Part shown: in pieces, positions 8,581 through 16,886 of the stretch
Layout: every line of letters begins with the position of its first letter
Position numbering within the stretch: the stretch's first letter is position 1
Assembly: GCF_900631615.1 (NCBI RefSeq)
Contig: NZ_LR131273.1
Location: 2,884,850-2,948,849, forward strand
Direction: 5' to 3'
DNA: 64,000 bases
From: Tsukamurella paurometabola
Lineage (GTDB): Bacteria > Actinomycetota > Actinomycetes > Mycobacteriales > Mycobacteriaceae
The notes under the pieces: generated by a model
The model's input: the letters and a program-made list of their open reading frames with translations, nothing else
Databases searched by the model: none
What the model was told of the DNA's origin: nothing
Translations under genes and position numbers: made by a program

Positions 8581-8586
8581 AGCCTA
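8581..8586 (-). promoter_or_regulatory. -10 element (TAGGCT) of the MGLP operon
   Basis: TANNNT hexamer on the minus strand ending 7 bases before the methyltransferase ATG. The spacer GAGAAGA is purine-rich, so a short leader cannot be excluded. Confidence 0.45.
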
Positions 8587-8619
8587 GTCGTCGCGGGGCG
8601 TGGGCCATCCCACATGGAC

Positions 8620-8637
8620 AGTTACCGCTGGGTAACT
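8620..8637. promoter_or_regulatory. Inverted repeat between MGLP operon and etfBA
   Basis: AGTTACC-GCTG-GGTAACT, a perfect 7-base inverted repeat in the 208-base divergent gap. It lies about 35 bases upstream of the methyltransferase -10, so it could act on either side. No regulator gene is adjacent. Confidence 0.45.
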
Positions 8638-8781
8638 TACTCTGGCGTTAAACAGTGTGGTGAGGCGGTGCTACGTTCTACTCGCAGAAACTGCGGCGGG
8701 GGACGATTTTCCGTACCTCACGGCAGTGTGAGAATGTGCCCTACGAGTATCCCGATCATCGATGGAGGTCGACGAAGACCA

Positions 8782-9561
8782 ATGACGAACGTAGTCGTAC
8801 TGATCAAGCAGGCTCCCGATCCCGGGTCCGAGCGCAAGCTGTCCGATGACTTCACGGTCGACCGGTCGATCGACCCGTGGCTCGAGGAGATCAACGAGCG
8901 CGCCGTCGAGGCCGCGCTCCAGATCAAGGAGGCCCACGGCGGCGAGGTCACCGTGCTGACCGTCGGCCCCGCGAGCGCCACCGATGCGATCCGCAAGGCG
9001 CTGTCGATGGGCGCCGACAAGGCCGTCCACGTCCAGGACGACGCGATGCACGGCTCGGACGCGATCCAGACCTCCTGGGTGCTCGCCCGTGCGCTGGGCA
9101 CCATCGAGGGTGTCGAGCTGGTCATCGCCGGTAACGAGGCCACCGACGGCCGCGTCGGCGCCGTCCCGGCCATCCTGGCCGAGTACCTGGGCCTGCCGCA
9201 GCTGACGCACATGCGCACGCTCACCGTCGACGGCGACTCGCTCAAGGGCGAGCGCGAGACCGACGAGGGCGTCTTCGAGCTCGAGGCCTCCCTCCCGGCC
9301 ATCGTCTCGGTCAACGAGAAGATCAACGAGCCGCGTTTCCCCTCCTTCAAGGGCATCATGGCCGCGAAGAAGAAGGAGATCACCGTGCTCTCCCTCGCGG
9401 AGATCGGCGTGGAGCTCGACGAGGTCGGCGGCGCGAACGCCGGCACCACCGTCACGGCTGTCACCCCGAAGCCGCCCAAGGAGGCGGGCGAGAAGGTCGT
9501 GGACGAGGGCGACGGCGGCACCAAGGTGGCGCAGTTCCTCATCGGCCAGAAGATCATCTAG
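8782..9561 (+). CDS. etfB: Electron transfer flavoprotein beta subunit
   Basis: 259-residue subunit of the FAD/AMP heterodimer that takes electrons from acyl-CoA dehydrogenases. The start MTNVVVLIKQAPDPGSERKL is typical of ETF-beta. The AMP-binding region AIRKALSMGADKAVHVQDD is present, as is the signature LVIAGNEATDGRVGAVPAILAEYLGLP. The recognition loop region LPAIVSVNEKINEPRFPSFKGIMAAKKK is intact. The ATG at 8782 has GGAGG about 13 bases upstream. It is followed 36 bases later by etfA, the usual order, and is divergent from the MGLP operon as in Rv3029c-Rv3028c. Confidence 0.96.
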   Translation: MTNVVVLIKQAPDPGSERKLSDDFTVDRSIDPWLEEINERAVEAALQIKEAHGGEVTVLTVGPASATDAIRKALSMGADKAVHVQDDAMHGSDAIQTSWVLARALGTIEGVELVIAGNEATDGRVGAVPAILAEYLGLPQLTHMRTLTVDGDSLKGERETDEGVFELEASLPAIVSVNEKINEPRFPSFKGIMAAKKKEITVLSLAEIGVELDEVGGANAGTTVTAVTPKPPKEAGEKVVDEGDGGTKVAQFLIGQKII

Positions 9562-9597
9562 GACCCCTCGAATCCCCTCATAAGGAGAGAAGCCGTT

Positions 9598-10554
9598 ATG
9601 GCAGACGTACTCGTCCTCGTCGAGCAGGTCGACGGGAAGCTGAAGAAGGTCACGGCTGAGCTGCTGACCGCCGCCAAGGCGCTGGGTGAGCCCGCCGCCG
9701 TCGTCGTGGGCGCCCCCGGCACCACCGACGCCCTCGCCGAGCAGCTCAAGGCCGCCGGCGCCGCCAAGATCTACCGCGCGGAGTCGGCCGACGCCGACAC
9801 CCACCTGGTCACCCCGAAGGTCGGCGTGCTCGCCGAGCTCGCCGAGAGCCAGGGCGCCGCGGCGATCCTCACCGCCGCGACGTTCGAGGGCAAGGAGGTG
9901 GCCGGCCGCGCCGCCGCGCGCCTCGGCTCCGGCCTGATCGCCGACGCGATCGCCTTCGGCCCCGGCGGTACCGCCACTCACTCGATCTTCGGTGGCGCGT
10001 TCACCGTCGAGGCCACCGCCGGTGGCGACACCCCCGTCGCGTCGCTGCGCCCGGGTGCCGTCGAGGCCGACGGTGTCGCGGGCGCCGGTGAGATCATCGA
10101 CGTCGCGGTCCCGGCCGAGGCCGAGAACGCCGTGAAGATCATCTCGAAGCAGCCGATCCAGGGCGGCAACCGCCCGGAGCTCACCGAGGCGTCGATCGTC
10201 GTCTCCGGTGGCCGTGGCGTGGGTTCGGCCGAGAAGTTCTCGGTCGTCGAGGAGCTCGCCGACTCGCTGGGTGCCGCCGTCGGCGCCTCGCGTGCCGCCG
10301 TCGACTCGGGCTACTACCCGGGCCAGTTCCAGGTCGGCCAGACCGGCAAGACCGTGTCGCCGCAGCTGTACATCGCCCTGGGCATCTCGGGCGCCATCCA
10401 GCACCGCGCCGGCATGCAGACCTCGAAGACCATCGTGGCCGTCAACAAGGACGAAGAGGCCCCGATCTTCGAGATCGCCGACTACGGCATCGTGGGCGAC
10501 CTGTTCGACGTCGCCCCGCAGCTCACCGAGGCCGTCAAGGCCCACAAGGGCTGA
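9598..10554 (+). CDS. etfA: Electron transfer flavoprotein alpha subunit
   Basis: 318-residue subunit carrying FAD. The N-terminal domain begins [19 protein letters not shown]. The C-terminal FAD domain shows [51 protein letters not shown] and [20 protein letters not shown], all standard ETF-alpha signatures. AAGGAGAG lies 9 bases before the ATG. With etfB it links beta-oxidation, including acyl-CoA dehydrogenases such as the one at 42 kb, to the quinone pool through ETF dehydrogenase. A strong hairpin lies downstream. Confidence 0.96.
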   Translation: MADVLVLVEQVDGKLKKVTAELLTAAKALGEPAAVVVGAPGTTDALAEQLKAAGAAKIYRAESADADTHLVTPKVGVLAELAESQGAAAILTAATFEGKEVAGRAAARLGSGLIADAIAFGPGGTATHSIFGGAFTVEATAGGDTPVASLRPGAVEADGVAGAGEIIDVAVPAEAENAVKIISKQPIQGGNRPELTEASIVVSGGRGVGSAEKFSVVEELADSLGAAVGASRAAVDSGYYPGQFQVGQTGKTVSPQLYIALGISGAIQHRAGMQTSKTIVAVNKDEEAPIFEIADYGIVGDLFDVAPQLTEAVKAHKG

Positions 10555-10571
10555 GCGCTAGCCCCTTTCGA

Positions 10572-10606
10572 CGAGCCCCGTCCGGATCCGTTCCGGGCGG
10601 GGCTCG
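10572..10606 (+). terminator. Hairpin after etfA
   Basis: CGAGCCCCG pairs perfectly with CGGGGCTCG around a 17-base interior that can pair further. There is no T-run after it, which is common in high-GC actinobacteria, so it is called a probable terminator from position. Confidence 0.6.
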
Positions 10607-10710
10607 CTCGTGTTCGCTACGGTGGGGACAGGGCTGCGATCCGCCCGTCGTTCAGCCCGACGGGTGTGAACAGCCCTGAACGACAATCACATACGCGGAG
10701 GAGAACAGCC

Positions 10711-12165
10711 ATGTCCGAGAACGCGAACTTCACCACGGCGGACTCCGGTGCCCCCGCCGGGAGCGACGAGCACTCGTTGACCGTCGGCGCCGCGGGGCCG
10801 ATCGTCCTGCACGACCACTACCTGATCGAGCAGATGGCCCAGTTCAACCGGGAACGGATCGCCGAGCGGCAGCCGCATGCGAAGGGCAGCGGTGCCTTCG
10901 GCACGTTCGAGACGACCGCCGACGTCTCGGCGTTCACGTGCGCGGCGGTGTTCGCGCCCGGCGCGAAGACGGAGATGATGGCGCGCTTCTCGACGGTCGC
11001 GGGCGAGCGCGGGAGCCCCGATACGTGGCGCGATCCGCGCGGCTTCGCGCTGAAGTTCTACACCCCGGAGGGCGTGTACGACATGGTCGGCAACAACACG
11101 CCCGTGTTCTTCATCAAGGACCCGATGAAGTTCCAGCACTTCATCCGTTCGCAGAAGCGGCGCGCCGACAACAACCTTCGCGATCACGACATGCAGTGGG
11201 ACTTCTGGACCCTGTCGCCGGAGTCCGCCCACCAGGTCACGTGGTTGATGGGCGACCGCGGTATCCCGAAGTCGTGGCGGCACATGAACGGCTACAGCTC
11301 GCACACCTACCTGTGGGTCAACGCCGACGGCGTGAAGCACTGGGTGAAGTACCACTTCATCTCCGACCAGGGCGTGGAGACGCTCACGCAGGACGAGGCC
11401 GACGAACTCGCGGGCGCCGACGGCGATTTCCACGTGCGCGACCTCTTCGGCGCGATCGCCCGTGGCGAGCACCCCAGTTGGACGCTGAAGGTGCAGCTGA
11501 TGCCGTACGAGGACGCGGCCGACTACCGGTTCAACCCGTTCGACCTGACGAAGGTGTGGCCGCACGCCGACTACCCGCTGCAGGAGGTCGGCCGGATGAC
11601 ATTGCACACCAACCCCACCGACAATCACAGCCAGATCGAGCAGGCGGCGTTCGAGCCCAGCAACATCGTCCCGGGCATCGGGTTCAGCCCGGATCGGATG
11701 CTGCTCGGACGGGTCTTCGCGTACGCGGACGCGCACCGCGCGCGGCTGGGCGCGAACTACAAGCAGATCCCCGTCAACCGGCCCCGGAACGAGGTGCGGA
11801 GCTACTCCAAGGACGGCGCGATGCGCATCGACCCCGTCCGCGATCCGGTGTACGCACCGAACTCCAAGGGCGGTCCCGCCGCAGACTACCCGGGGCAGCC
11901 CGAGCCGCAGTGGGCCGCCGACGGCGAGATCGTACGGGCGGCCTACGTCGCGCATCGCGAGGACGACGACTGGGGGCAGGCCGGCACGTTGGTCCGCGAC
12001 GTGATGGACGACGCCCAGCGCGACCGGCTCGTCTCGAACGTCGCCGGACACCTCCTCGACGGGGTGAGCGAGCCGGTCCTGCAGCGCGCCTTCGACTACT
12101 GGCGGCGGATCGACCAGCGGATCGGCGAGCGCATCGAGGAGGCGGTCCGCGCCGGGCAGTCCTGA
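10711..12165 (+). CDS. katA: Monofunctional heme catalase
   Basis: 484-residue small-subunit catalase that splits hydrogen peroxide. The distal His56 lies in [13 protein letters not shown], the distal Asn128 in [16 protein letters not shown], and the proximal heme ligand Tyr338 in [14 protein letters not shown]. The length fits clade 3 enzymes, which also bind NADPH. The start at 10711 has GGAGGAG 7 bases upstream. It stands alone after the etfA terminator with no visible Fur or OxyR gene nearby. The symbol is by family resemblance; katE-type names are also used. Confidence 0.93.
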   Translation: MSENANFTTADSGAPAGSDEHSLTVGAAGPIVLHDHYLIEQMAQFNRERIAERQPHAKGSGAFGTFETTADVSAFTCAAVFAPGAKTEMMARFSTVAGERGSPDTWRDPRGFALKFYTPEGVYDMVGNNTPVFFIKDPMKFQHFIRSQKRRADNNLRDHDMQWDFWTLSPESAHQVTWLMGDRGIPKSWRHMNGYSSHTYLWVNADGVKHWVKYHFISDQGVETLTQDEADELAGADGDFHVRDLFGAIARGEHPSWTLKVQLMPYEDAADYRFNPFDLTKVWPHADYPLQEVGRMTLHTNPTDNHSQIEQAAFEPSNIVPGIGFSPDRMLLGRVFAYADAHRARLGANYKQIPVNRPRNEVRSYSKDGAMRIDPVRDPVYAPNSKGGPAADYPGQPEPQWAADGEIVRAAYVAHREDDDWGQAGTLVRDVMDDAQRDRLVSNVAGHLLDGVSEPVLQRAFDYWRRIDQRIGERIEEAVRAGQS

Positions 12166-12404
12166 TCCCGACCGCTGCCACCCTCCTCCACGAGGATCGC
12201 GGCGTGCCGGGCCGGGGCGCCGTGCAGGGCGCGGGCGCACGGGGTGGGCATCGACCGCGGCGGTGGTCGAGGGCGTGCGCCCGCCGAAGTCCCCTGCGCG
12301 GTCGCCCGCGTCCGGTGTAACGGTCGCAACGCCGGGGCCGACCTCCCCCGTGAGGAACCTTCCGCTCCAGCCCCGGGCGGACGACCGATGATCGGAGGAG
12401 CCCC

Positions 12405-12851
12405 ATGCTCAAGAAGACTCTCGTCACCGGAATCGCTGCGGCGGGGCTGGTCGCCGGCATCGGCGCCGTGCCCGCGCAGGCGGCGCCGCTGGCGGTTCCC
12501 CAGGTGCCGCTGACCGCCACGCAGGTCGCGGGCCTGGGGATTCCGCAGCCCTTCACCACCCGGATCGGTGCCGATACGACCGGGCGGCCGGGCGAGGTCC
12601 GGCTCGCCGCGCACAGCTCGGTCGGCTACAACTCGTACATGTCGCTGGTGCGCATCGATTTCCACAATCTGCGGACCGGTGCGCGGGGATCGGTCACCGT
12701 CAAACCCTTCGCCGCCGGGCAGGTCCCGGAGTCGGCCGTCGCGCAGACGGGGACCGGCCGGATCACCTACGCCGCCCGGTTCGTGAGCACGGGCACCGTC
12801 GCGGTGGTGCTGATGCCCACGCCGGGGAGCGGGTCGTTCGAGGTCCGCTGA
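12405..12851 (+). CDS. Small secreted protein of unknown function
   Basis: 148 residues with a clean Sec signal: MLKKTLVTGIAAAGLVAGIG then AVPAQA, with likely cleavage before APLAVP. The mature part is about 120 residues, without cysteines, with beta-strand-like alternation ending in GTVAVVLMPTPGSGSFEVR. It has no lipobox and no anchor, so it is probably released or held in the envelope. A CGGAGGAG ribosome site precedes the ATG. The 239-base gap before it shows no gene. The family was not recognised; the fold may be a small beta sandwich. Confidence 0.75.
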   Translation: MLKKTLVTGIAAAGLVAGIGAVPAQAAPLAVPQVPLTATQVAGLGIPQPFTTRIGADTTGRPGEVRLAAHSSVGYNSYMSLVRIDFHNLRTGARGSVTVKPFAAGQVPESAVAQTGTGRITYAARFVSTGTVAVVLMPTPGSGSFEVR

Positions 12852-12857
12852 GCCCGC

Positions 12858-13436
12858 TCAGGAGCCGAGCGCGGCGAGCGCGAGGTCCAGCAGATCGTCG
12901 AGCTCCGACGGTGGCGGCACCTCACCGACGATCAGCCACCGGTAGACGGCCGGCCCGAACAGCAGGTCGCGCACCTGCGCGTCGGTGACGCCGCCACGGA
13001 TCGCGCCCGACCGGCGTGCCCGCGCGAGGGCGTCCGCGAGCACCTCGGCGCGGGGTGCGAGGTAGTGCTCGTGCAGTGCTGCCCGCAGGTCGGGGCGGTG
13101 CGCCCCGGCGGCGTGCACCGCGAGCATGGCCCGGGCCGCGGGGGAGCGCGCGATCCCGGCCACGAAGTCGGAGACGAGCGACCTCAGGTCGGCTACGGGG
13201 TCCTCGGTCGACGGTGCCCGCAGCGGCGGCACCGTCGCGATCAGCGCCCCGACGACGAGGGCGTCGCGGTCCGGCCAGCGGCGGTAGATCGTGGGCCGTC
13301 CGACCCCGGCGCGTTTCGCGACGTTCTCGATGGTGAGGCCCTGGTATCCGACGTCCTCGAGTTCGGCGAGCGCGGCGTCGATGATGGCGCGTTCGGCGGC
13401 GGCGCTGCGGGGGCGTCCGGGGGTTGCGGCGGGCAT
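12858..13436 (-). CDS. TetR-family repressor
   Basis: 192 residues. The N-terminal HTH is IENVAKRAGVGRPTIYRRWPDRDALV (helices 2-3, about residues 37-62), in the subgroup with a TetR_C_11/16-like ligand domain. The start ATG at 13436 has TAGACT 7 bases upstream and no ribosome site. It is divergent from the HXXEE membrane protein gene with only 23 bases between start codons, so both promoters overlap and it very likely controls both genes. The ligand is unknown. Confidence 0.88.
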   Translation of the reverse strand: MPAATPGRPRSAAAERAIIDAALAELEDVGYQGLTIENVAKRAGVGRPTIYRRWPDRDALVVGALIATVPPLRAPSTEDPVADLRSLVSDFVAGIARSPAARAMLAVHAAGAHRPDLRAALHEHYLAPRAEVLADALARARRSGAIRGGVTDAQVRDLLFGPAVYRWLIVGEVPPPSELDDLLDLALAALGS

Positions 13437-13443
13437 GCCACCC

Positions 13444-13453
13444 AGTCTAGTTT
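13444..13453. promoter_or_regulatory. Overlapping divergent leaderless -10 elements
   Basis: Minus-strand TAGACT (13449-13444) ends 7 bases from the TetR ATG. Plus-strand TAGTTT (13448-13453) ends 6 bases from the HXXEE ATG. The hexamers overlap, so only one promoter can be occupied at a time. Confidence 0.55.
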
Positions 13454-13455
13454 CG

Positions 13456-13473
13456 TTACATGACGGAACGTAA
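13456..13473. promoter_or_regulatory. Candidate TetR operator over the HXXEE start
   Basis: TTAC and GTAA arms, extended imperfectly, surround 10 bases that include the HXXEE start codon. The arms are short, so this is a weak call resting mainly on position beside the TetR gene. Confidence 0.35.
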
Positions 13474-13954
13474 TGTGGCGGTGCCCGTGGCGGCGACGGC
13501 GGGCCTCTTCGCGGCCTGGGCGGTCCACGATGCGGAGGAGTGGTTCATGAACGGCCCGTGGGCACGGGAGCGCGGGCTGCCCGTGTCGGACGAGGTGGCG
13601 CACACGGCGATCGGTGTCATGGGCGTGGTCGTCGCAGCGGCGGCGGCGGACGGCGCGCGGACGGGTGGTCGTTCGGCCTGGTACCAGACCGCGCTCCTCG
13701 CCTACGGCCTGCACGGCTTCTCGCACCTGGCCCTGGCGGCGCGCTTCGGCGGTTACGCGCCGGGTGTGGCCACGACGCCGATCGCGGTGCTGCCCTTCTG
13801 GTGGTGGGTCTCCTCGCGCCTCGCGCGCGCGGGCGTCCGCCGTCCCGCGGCCGGATTGCTGCCCGGTGCGGCCGCGATGTTCGTCGGGGGCGTCGCCGGG
13901 TCGTACGGCATCGCGGCGGTGGCGCAGCGCCGGCGTCGTCAGGCGCGCGCGTAG
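13460..13954 (+). CDS. HXXEE-domain membrane protein
   Basis: 164-residue protein with about four or five hydrophobic segments. The diagnostic motif is His-x-x-Glu-Glu in AAWAVHDAEEWFMNGPW at about residues 19-35; a second His pair occurs in AYGLHGFSHLALAARF. These fit the HXXEE family (PF13787-like), integral membrane proteins of unknown activity. It is divergent from the TetR gene and likely its target. Its 3' end overlaps the convergent oxygenase gene by 16 bases. The ATG at 13460 follows TAGTTT by 6 bases, so the mRNA is probably leaderless. Confidence 0.78.
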   Translation: MTERNVAVPVAATAGLFAAWAVHDAEEWFMNGPWARERGLPVSDEVAHTAIGVMGVVVAAAAADGARTGGRSAWYQTALLAYGLHGFSHLALAARFGGYAPGVATTPIAVLPFWWWVSSRLARAGVRRPAAGLLPGAAAMFVGGVAGSYGIAAVAQRRRRQARA

Positions 13955-15249
13955 TCGGCGCCGTCGGAGACGAACTCGGGGTGCCCGTACGTCACGAGGC
14001 GCCGGCGGATGAGATCGGTCAGGTAGCGGTCGACGGCGTCCGTCAGCGCCGGGACCCTGATCCCGCGCTCGCAGGCCAGCAGGCGCCCGGCCAGGAACGG
14101 GTAGGTGAGCGCGACGAGGCCGACGTCGGCCGCCGTGAAGTCGACGCCGAGGCGGGCGGCCTTCGAGGGGCGCAGGTCGCAGAACGCGAACGCGAAAGCC
14201 GTCTTGCTCCAGGCCTTCTCCACGCGCTCCGCGGCCCGGTCGAAGAGGGTCCGCTCGGGTCGCAGGTAGGCCTCCATCGACGACCGGACGAGCTCGCCGC
14301 AGGTCGCGTCGTCGAAGTCGTCGCGCAGCAGGGCGGCGCGCCCGTGGAAGACCGACACGATGTCCTCGGGTGTGGTCGGTAGCAGTTCCTCCGGTAGGCC
14401 TAGCAGGAAACAGCGATAGCGGTTGAACTCGACGATCGCCCGCTCGCCGGGGCCGAAGCCGCGCCCGGCGCGGAGGGCCTTGATCGCCACCAGGTAGCTG
14501 CCGATGGTGCCCGCGGGCATCTGGTCCACCTGGGGGATGGGGATGCCGTAGACCTCCCGGTTCCAGGCACCCGGCCTGGTCAGAGCATGGAATCGCACCA
14601 TCGAGTGCATGAGCCGGACCATCGCCGCCGCCTCGAAGCCCTCGCGGTGCCGGTCGAGTGCACCCGGGAGCGTCGTCACCGCGAAGAAGTTCGCGGTCTC
14701 GTTGATCCGCCGCGCCGCCCGTTTGCCGGTGAGGGCGCCCGTGAGGGCCATCGGTAGCGCCGCGTAGGTGTTGAGGAAGGTGGCCAGGAACACGCCGCGG
14801 GTGATGAACGGAGCGGTCAGCGCCGAGCCGATCCGCGCGAGCCGTGCTCCGTGCTCGACGAGGTCCATGTCGACCCACTCGGGCGTCGCCTCCATCGCGG
14901 CGAGGAAGTCGACCAGTTCCCGCGGGGCGTCCGGCACCGCCTCGACGCCCTCGCGGCACGCCCGGCGCAGCATCGCCACCAGTGTCCTCGTACCGTAGCG
15001 CGGTTCGAGGGCGGCGTAGGGATCGGCGACCACGTCGCCCAGCAGCGTGGCGGTGGCGATCAGTTCGACGGTCCGCTCGTCGTCGAGCGTCGCGGACCGC
15101 CTGCCCAGGCGCGGGCGCAGGCTGGACCGGTCGCCGGGGTTCGTCGTGTGGCGGTAGGGCGGGGTGTCGAAATCGACGTCGCCGTACAGGTCCGGCTGCA
15201 GGATCGCCTGTGACCGCACCCGTTCGGCGAGTTCGGGGAAGTGCCGCAC
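13939..15249 (-). CDS. MpaB/Lcp-like (DUF2236) heme oxygenase-family protein
   Basis: 436 residues of the DUF2236 family, which includes latex-clearing protein Lcp (rubber dioxygenase) and fungal MpaB. The core has GVFLATFLNTYAALPMALTG, RINETANFFAVTTLP and the helix MVRLMHSMVRFHALTRPGAW, which corresponds to the Arg/His-rich helix near heme b in Lcp. No signal peptide is visible, unlike secreted Lcp, so the substrate is probably intracellular. The GTG at 15249 is chosen because AAGGAG lies 8 bases upstream; GTG at 15258 overlaps that site. It is divergent from a TetR gene across a perfect 25-base inverted repeat and is probably its target. Confidence 0.75.
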   Translation of the reverse strand: MRHFPELAERVRSQAILQPDLYGDVDFDTPPYRHTTNPGDRSSLRPRLGRRSATLDDERTVELIATATLLGDVVADPYAALEPRYGTRTLVAMLRRACREGVEAVPDAPRELVDFLAAMEATPEWVDMDLVEHGARLARIGSALTAPFITRGVFLATFLNTYAALPMALTGALTGKRAARRINETANFFAVTTLPGALDRHREGFEAAAMVRLMHSMVRFHALTRPGAWNREVYGIPIPQVDQMPAGTIGSYLVAIKALRAGRGFGPGERAIVEFNRYRCFLLGLPEELLPTTPEDIVSVFHGRAALLRDDFDDATCGELVRSSMEAYLRPERTLFDRAAERVEKAWSKTAFAFAFCDLRPSKAARLGVDFTAADVGLVALTYPFLAGRLLACERGIRVPALTDAVDRYLTDLIRRRLVTYGHPEFVSDGADYARA

Positions 15250-15288
15250 TATGAACACTCCTTAACTTTCATTGCGTAAGTACGACGA

Positions 15289-15313
15289 TGACAGGGTGTA
15301 AGTTATCCTGTCA
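15289..15313. promoter_or_regulatory. TetR operator between oxygenase and TetR genes
   Basis: TGACAGG-N11-CCTGTCA is a perfect 7-base inverted repeat. The spacer and right arm contain TATCCT (15304-15309), the probable -10 of the TetR gene 9 bases before its ATG. The geometry suits repression of the TetR gene and of the divergent oxygenase. Confidence 0.65.
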
Positions 15314-15318
15314 AGGGA

Positions 15319-15933
15319 ATGACGCGAACTCGTATGAGCGCCACCGACAGGCGCGAGCAGATCCTCGACGTGACGCACGCGATCGTGGCCGCCGAGGGCT
15401 TTCACGCCGCCACCCCCAAGCGCATCGCCGACGCTGCCGGCGTCACCCGGACGGTGCTCTACCAGCAGTTCGGCGATCTCGCGGGACTGTTCGTCGCGCT
15501 GATCGACCGGGAGGCCGATCGAATCGGGGAGCAGTACCTCGAGGCGGTGGCGGAGGTGGCGCCGGACTCGGATCACGACCCCTTCGTCTCGGCGTTCGAG
15601 GGGGCCGTGCGCGCGATCGACGGGAATCCGTCGGGCTGGCGGCTCTTCCTGCTGCCACCCGAGGGGGCGCCGCCCGCATTGCATGAGCGGCTGGCCGAAT
15701 CGCGCGAAGCCGTCGTGGCGTTCATGGAACTGAGCCTGCGCGAGACCTTCCCCGGGGTCGAGGATCCCGAGTACCTGGCCCGCGTGGTGCACGCGACCGC
15801 ACGGGAATTGCTGTGCCTGCGCCTGACGGACCCGGAGAACGCGACGGTCGAGCGCCTGACCGGGCTCATCCGCCGCCTGCGCACCTTCGCGCCGCCCTCG
15901 CCGGGATCGGAACGCCCCCCGGCGGGTTCGTAG
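15319..15933 (+). CDS. TetR-family repressor beside the MpaB/Lcp-like gene
   Basis: 204 residues. The HTH is PKRIADAAGVTRTVLYQQFGDLAGLF at about residues 33-58; the rest is an alpha-helical ligand domain with no match I can name. It is divergent from the DUF2236 oxygenase, and a perfect inverted repeat covers its own -10, so autorepression and control of the oxygenase are likely. A second ATG (15334) is possible. Its stop abuts the stop of the convergent MarR gene with no gap. Confidence 0.87.
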   Translation: MTRTRMSATDRREQILDVTHAIVAAEGFHAATPKRIADAAGVTRTVLYQQFGDLAGLFVALIDREADRIGEQYLEAVAEVAPDSDHDPFVSAFEGAVRAIDGNPSGWRLFLLPPEGAPPALHERLAESREAVVAFMELSLRETFPGVEDPEYLARVVHATARELLCLRLTDPENATVERLTGLIRRLRTFAPPSPGSERPPAGS

Positions 15934-16362
15934 TCACTCCGGCAGGAGGCGCTCGAGGAGCCGGCGCAGGGTCGCCGCCTCCTCGTTCGACAGGTGCGCG
16001 GCGAGCAGGCGATCCTCGGCGGCGCGGATCTCCTGCTTCGCGTGCCGTTGAGCCGCTGCGCCGTCGGCGGTCGCCGCGACGGTCCGGCGGCGCGCGTCGT
16101 CCGCCTGTTCGCGCGTGATGAGCCCTCGTGATTCCAGTTCGGCGAGGTTCTTGCCCAGGCGGGTGGTGTCGCGCCCGGTGCGCCGGGACAGTTCGACCTG
16201 GGACACCGCGCCGCCGCGGAGCAGCGTGGTGAGGATCGCGTACTCCCACATCGATACGCCGGCGGAGCGGAGGATCGGCTCCTCCAGTGACAGTAGGCGG
16301 CGCCCCAGGGCGCCGACCGCCTCCGCGAGGTCCGGGGCGGTCGGGGGATCCTCGGTGGCCAT
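15934..16362 (-). CDS. MarR-family regulator
   Basis: 142-residue winged-helix protein. The DNA-binding part reads LRGGAVSQVELSRRTGRDTTRLGKNLAELESRGLI, followed by the wing TREQADDARRRTVAATADG, the usual MarR layout. The start at 16362 has GGAGGAG upstream; an ATG ten codons earlier lacks one. Two near-identical direct repeats lie 16 to 54 bases upstream, in the divergent gap before the small hypothetical gene, and are its probable binding sites. Confidence 0.88.
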   Translation of the reverse strand: MATEDPPTAPDLAEAVGALGRRLLSLEEPILRSAGVSMWEYAILTTLLRGGAVSQVELSRRTGRDTTRLGKNLAELESRGLITREQADDARRRTVAATADGAAAQRHAKQEIRAAEDRLLAAHLSNEEAATLRRLLERLLPE

Positions 16363-16377
16363 GTCTCCTCCATGTCC

Positions 16378-16416
16378 TCTACCGTGGTGCACGAATATCG
16401 TCTACCGTGGTGTACG
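16378..16416. promoter_or_regulatory. Paired 16-base direct repeats upstream of MarR gene
   Basis: TCTACCGTGGTGCACG (16378-16393) and TCTACCGTGGTGTACG (16401-16416) differ at one base and start 23 bases apart, about two helical turns. The first contains CGTG-GTG-CACG, an inverted repeat. The position suits a MarR operator shared by both divergent genes. Confidence 0.6.
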
Positions 16417-16458
16417 GAATCGCGCACTCGTCGACCATTCGAACCTACTGGGGGCGTC

Positions 16459-16824
16459 ATGGACACATCGGATCTGGATCGCGCGGCGCGGGAGTACGCC
16501 GCGGTGCTGTCGGAGGCCGCGGCGGCGGACCTGTCGGCGTCGGCCGGCGACCGCACGGTCGCCGACCTGACCGACGCGCTGATCGCGCGGGCCTCCGCCC
16601 TGGCGGCGGCACTCGGCGCAGTGCCGCCGCCGCCCGAGAACGCGGGCCCGCCGGACGCCTACGGCGGGGGACACGAGAGGCCCTTCCGGCGTGCGCTCCG
16701 CCGGCTCGCCGCCGCGGCCGCCGCCGCACCCGGCGACGACGCCGCCGCGGCCGAGCTCGGTGCACTGGCGCGCGCGATCGACGAGGGCGCCCTCGGGGTG
16801 AGCGCGGCGCTCGGGGTCGGCTGA
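16459..16824 (+). CDS. Hypothetical alanine-rich helical protein
   Basis: 121 residues, acidic and Ala-rich, predicted mostly helical: LDRAAREYAAVLSEAAAADL, then DLTDALIARASALAAALG, a Pro/Gly linker PPPPENAGPPDAYGGG, and RRALRRLAAAAAAAPGDDAA. No cysteines, signal peptide or membrane segment were seen. The N-terminal half faintly resembles the helical bundle of DinB/mycothiol-dependent proteins, too weakly to assign. It is divergent from MarR across the paired repeats and so is a likely MarR target. The ATG at 16459 has GGGGGCG just upstream. Confidence 0.55.
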   Translation: MDTSDLDRAAREYAAVLSEAAAADLSASAGDRTVADLTDALIARASALAAALGAVPPPPENAGPPDAYGGGHERPFRRALRRLAAAAAAAPGDDAAAAELGALARAIDEGALGVSAALGVG

Positions 16825-16874
16825 CGGGACCGGGGCACGCGAGCCGAACCGGACATCGCGGGGCGCGCGTCGGA

Positions 16875-16880
16875 TACGGT
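16875..16880 (+). promoter_or_regulatory. -10 element (TACGGT), leaderless type
   Basis: TANNNT hexamer with a 6-base spacer to the Nudix ATG at 16887 and no ribosome site. Confidence 0.5.
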
Positions 16881-16886
16881 GAGCGA

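Noticed and set aside
8671-10545. Long minus-strand frame under etfBA
   Set aside because: Mirror of the strongly biased etfB/etfA codons; no start signal and no family match.
10555-10710. Possible riboswitch upstream of the catalase
   Set aside because: The only structure is a simple terminator hairpin after etfA; no conserved aptamer layout was recognised.
13939-13954. Overlap of HXXEE and oxygenase genes as a sign of misannotation
   Set aside because: Both proteins have clear family features up to their stops; a 16-base convergent overlap is plausible.
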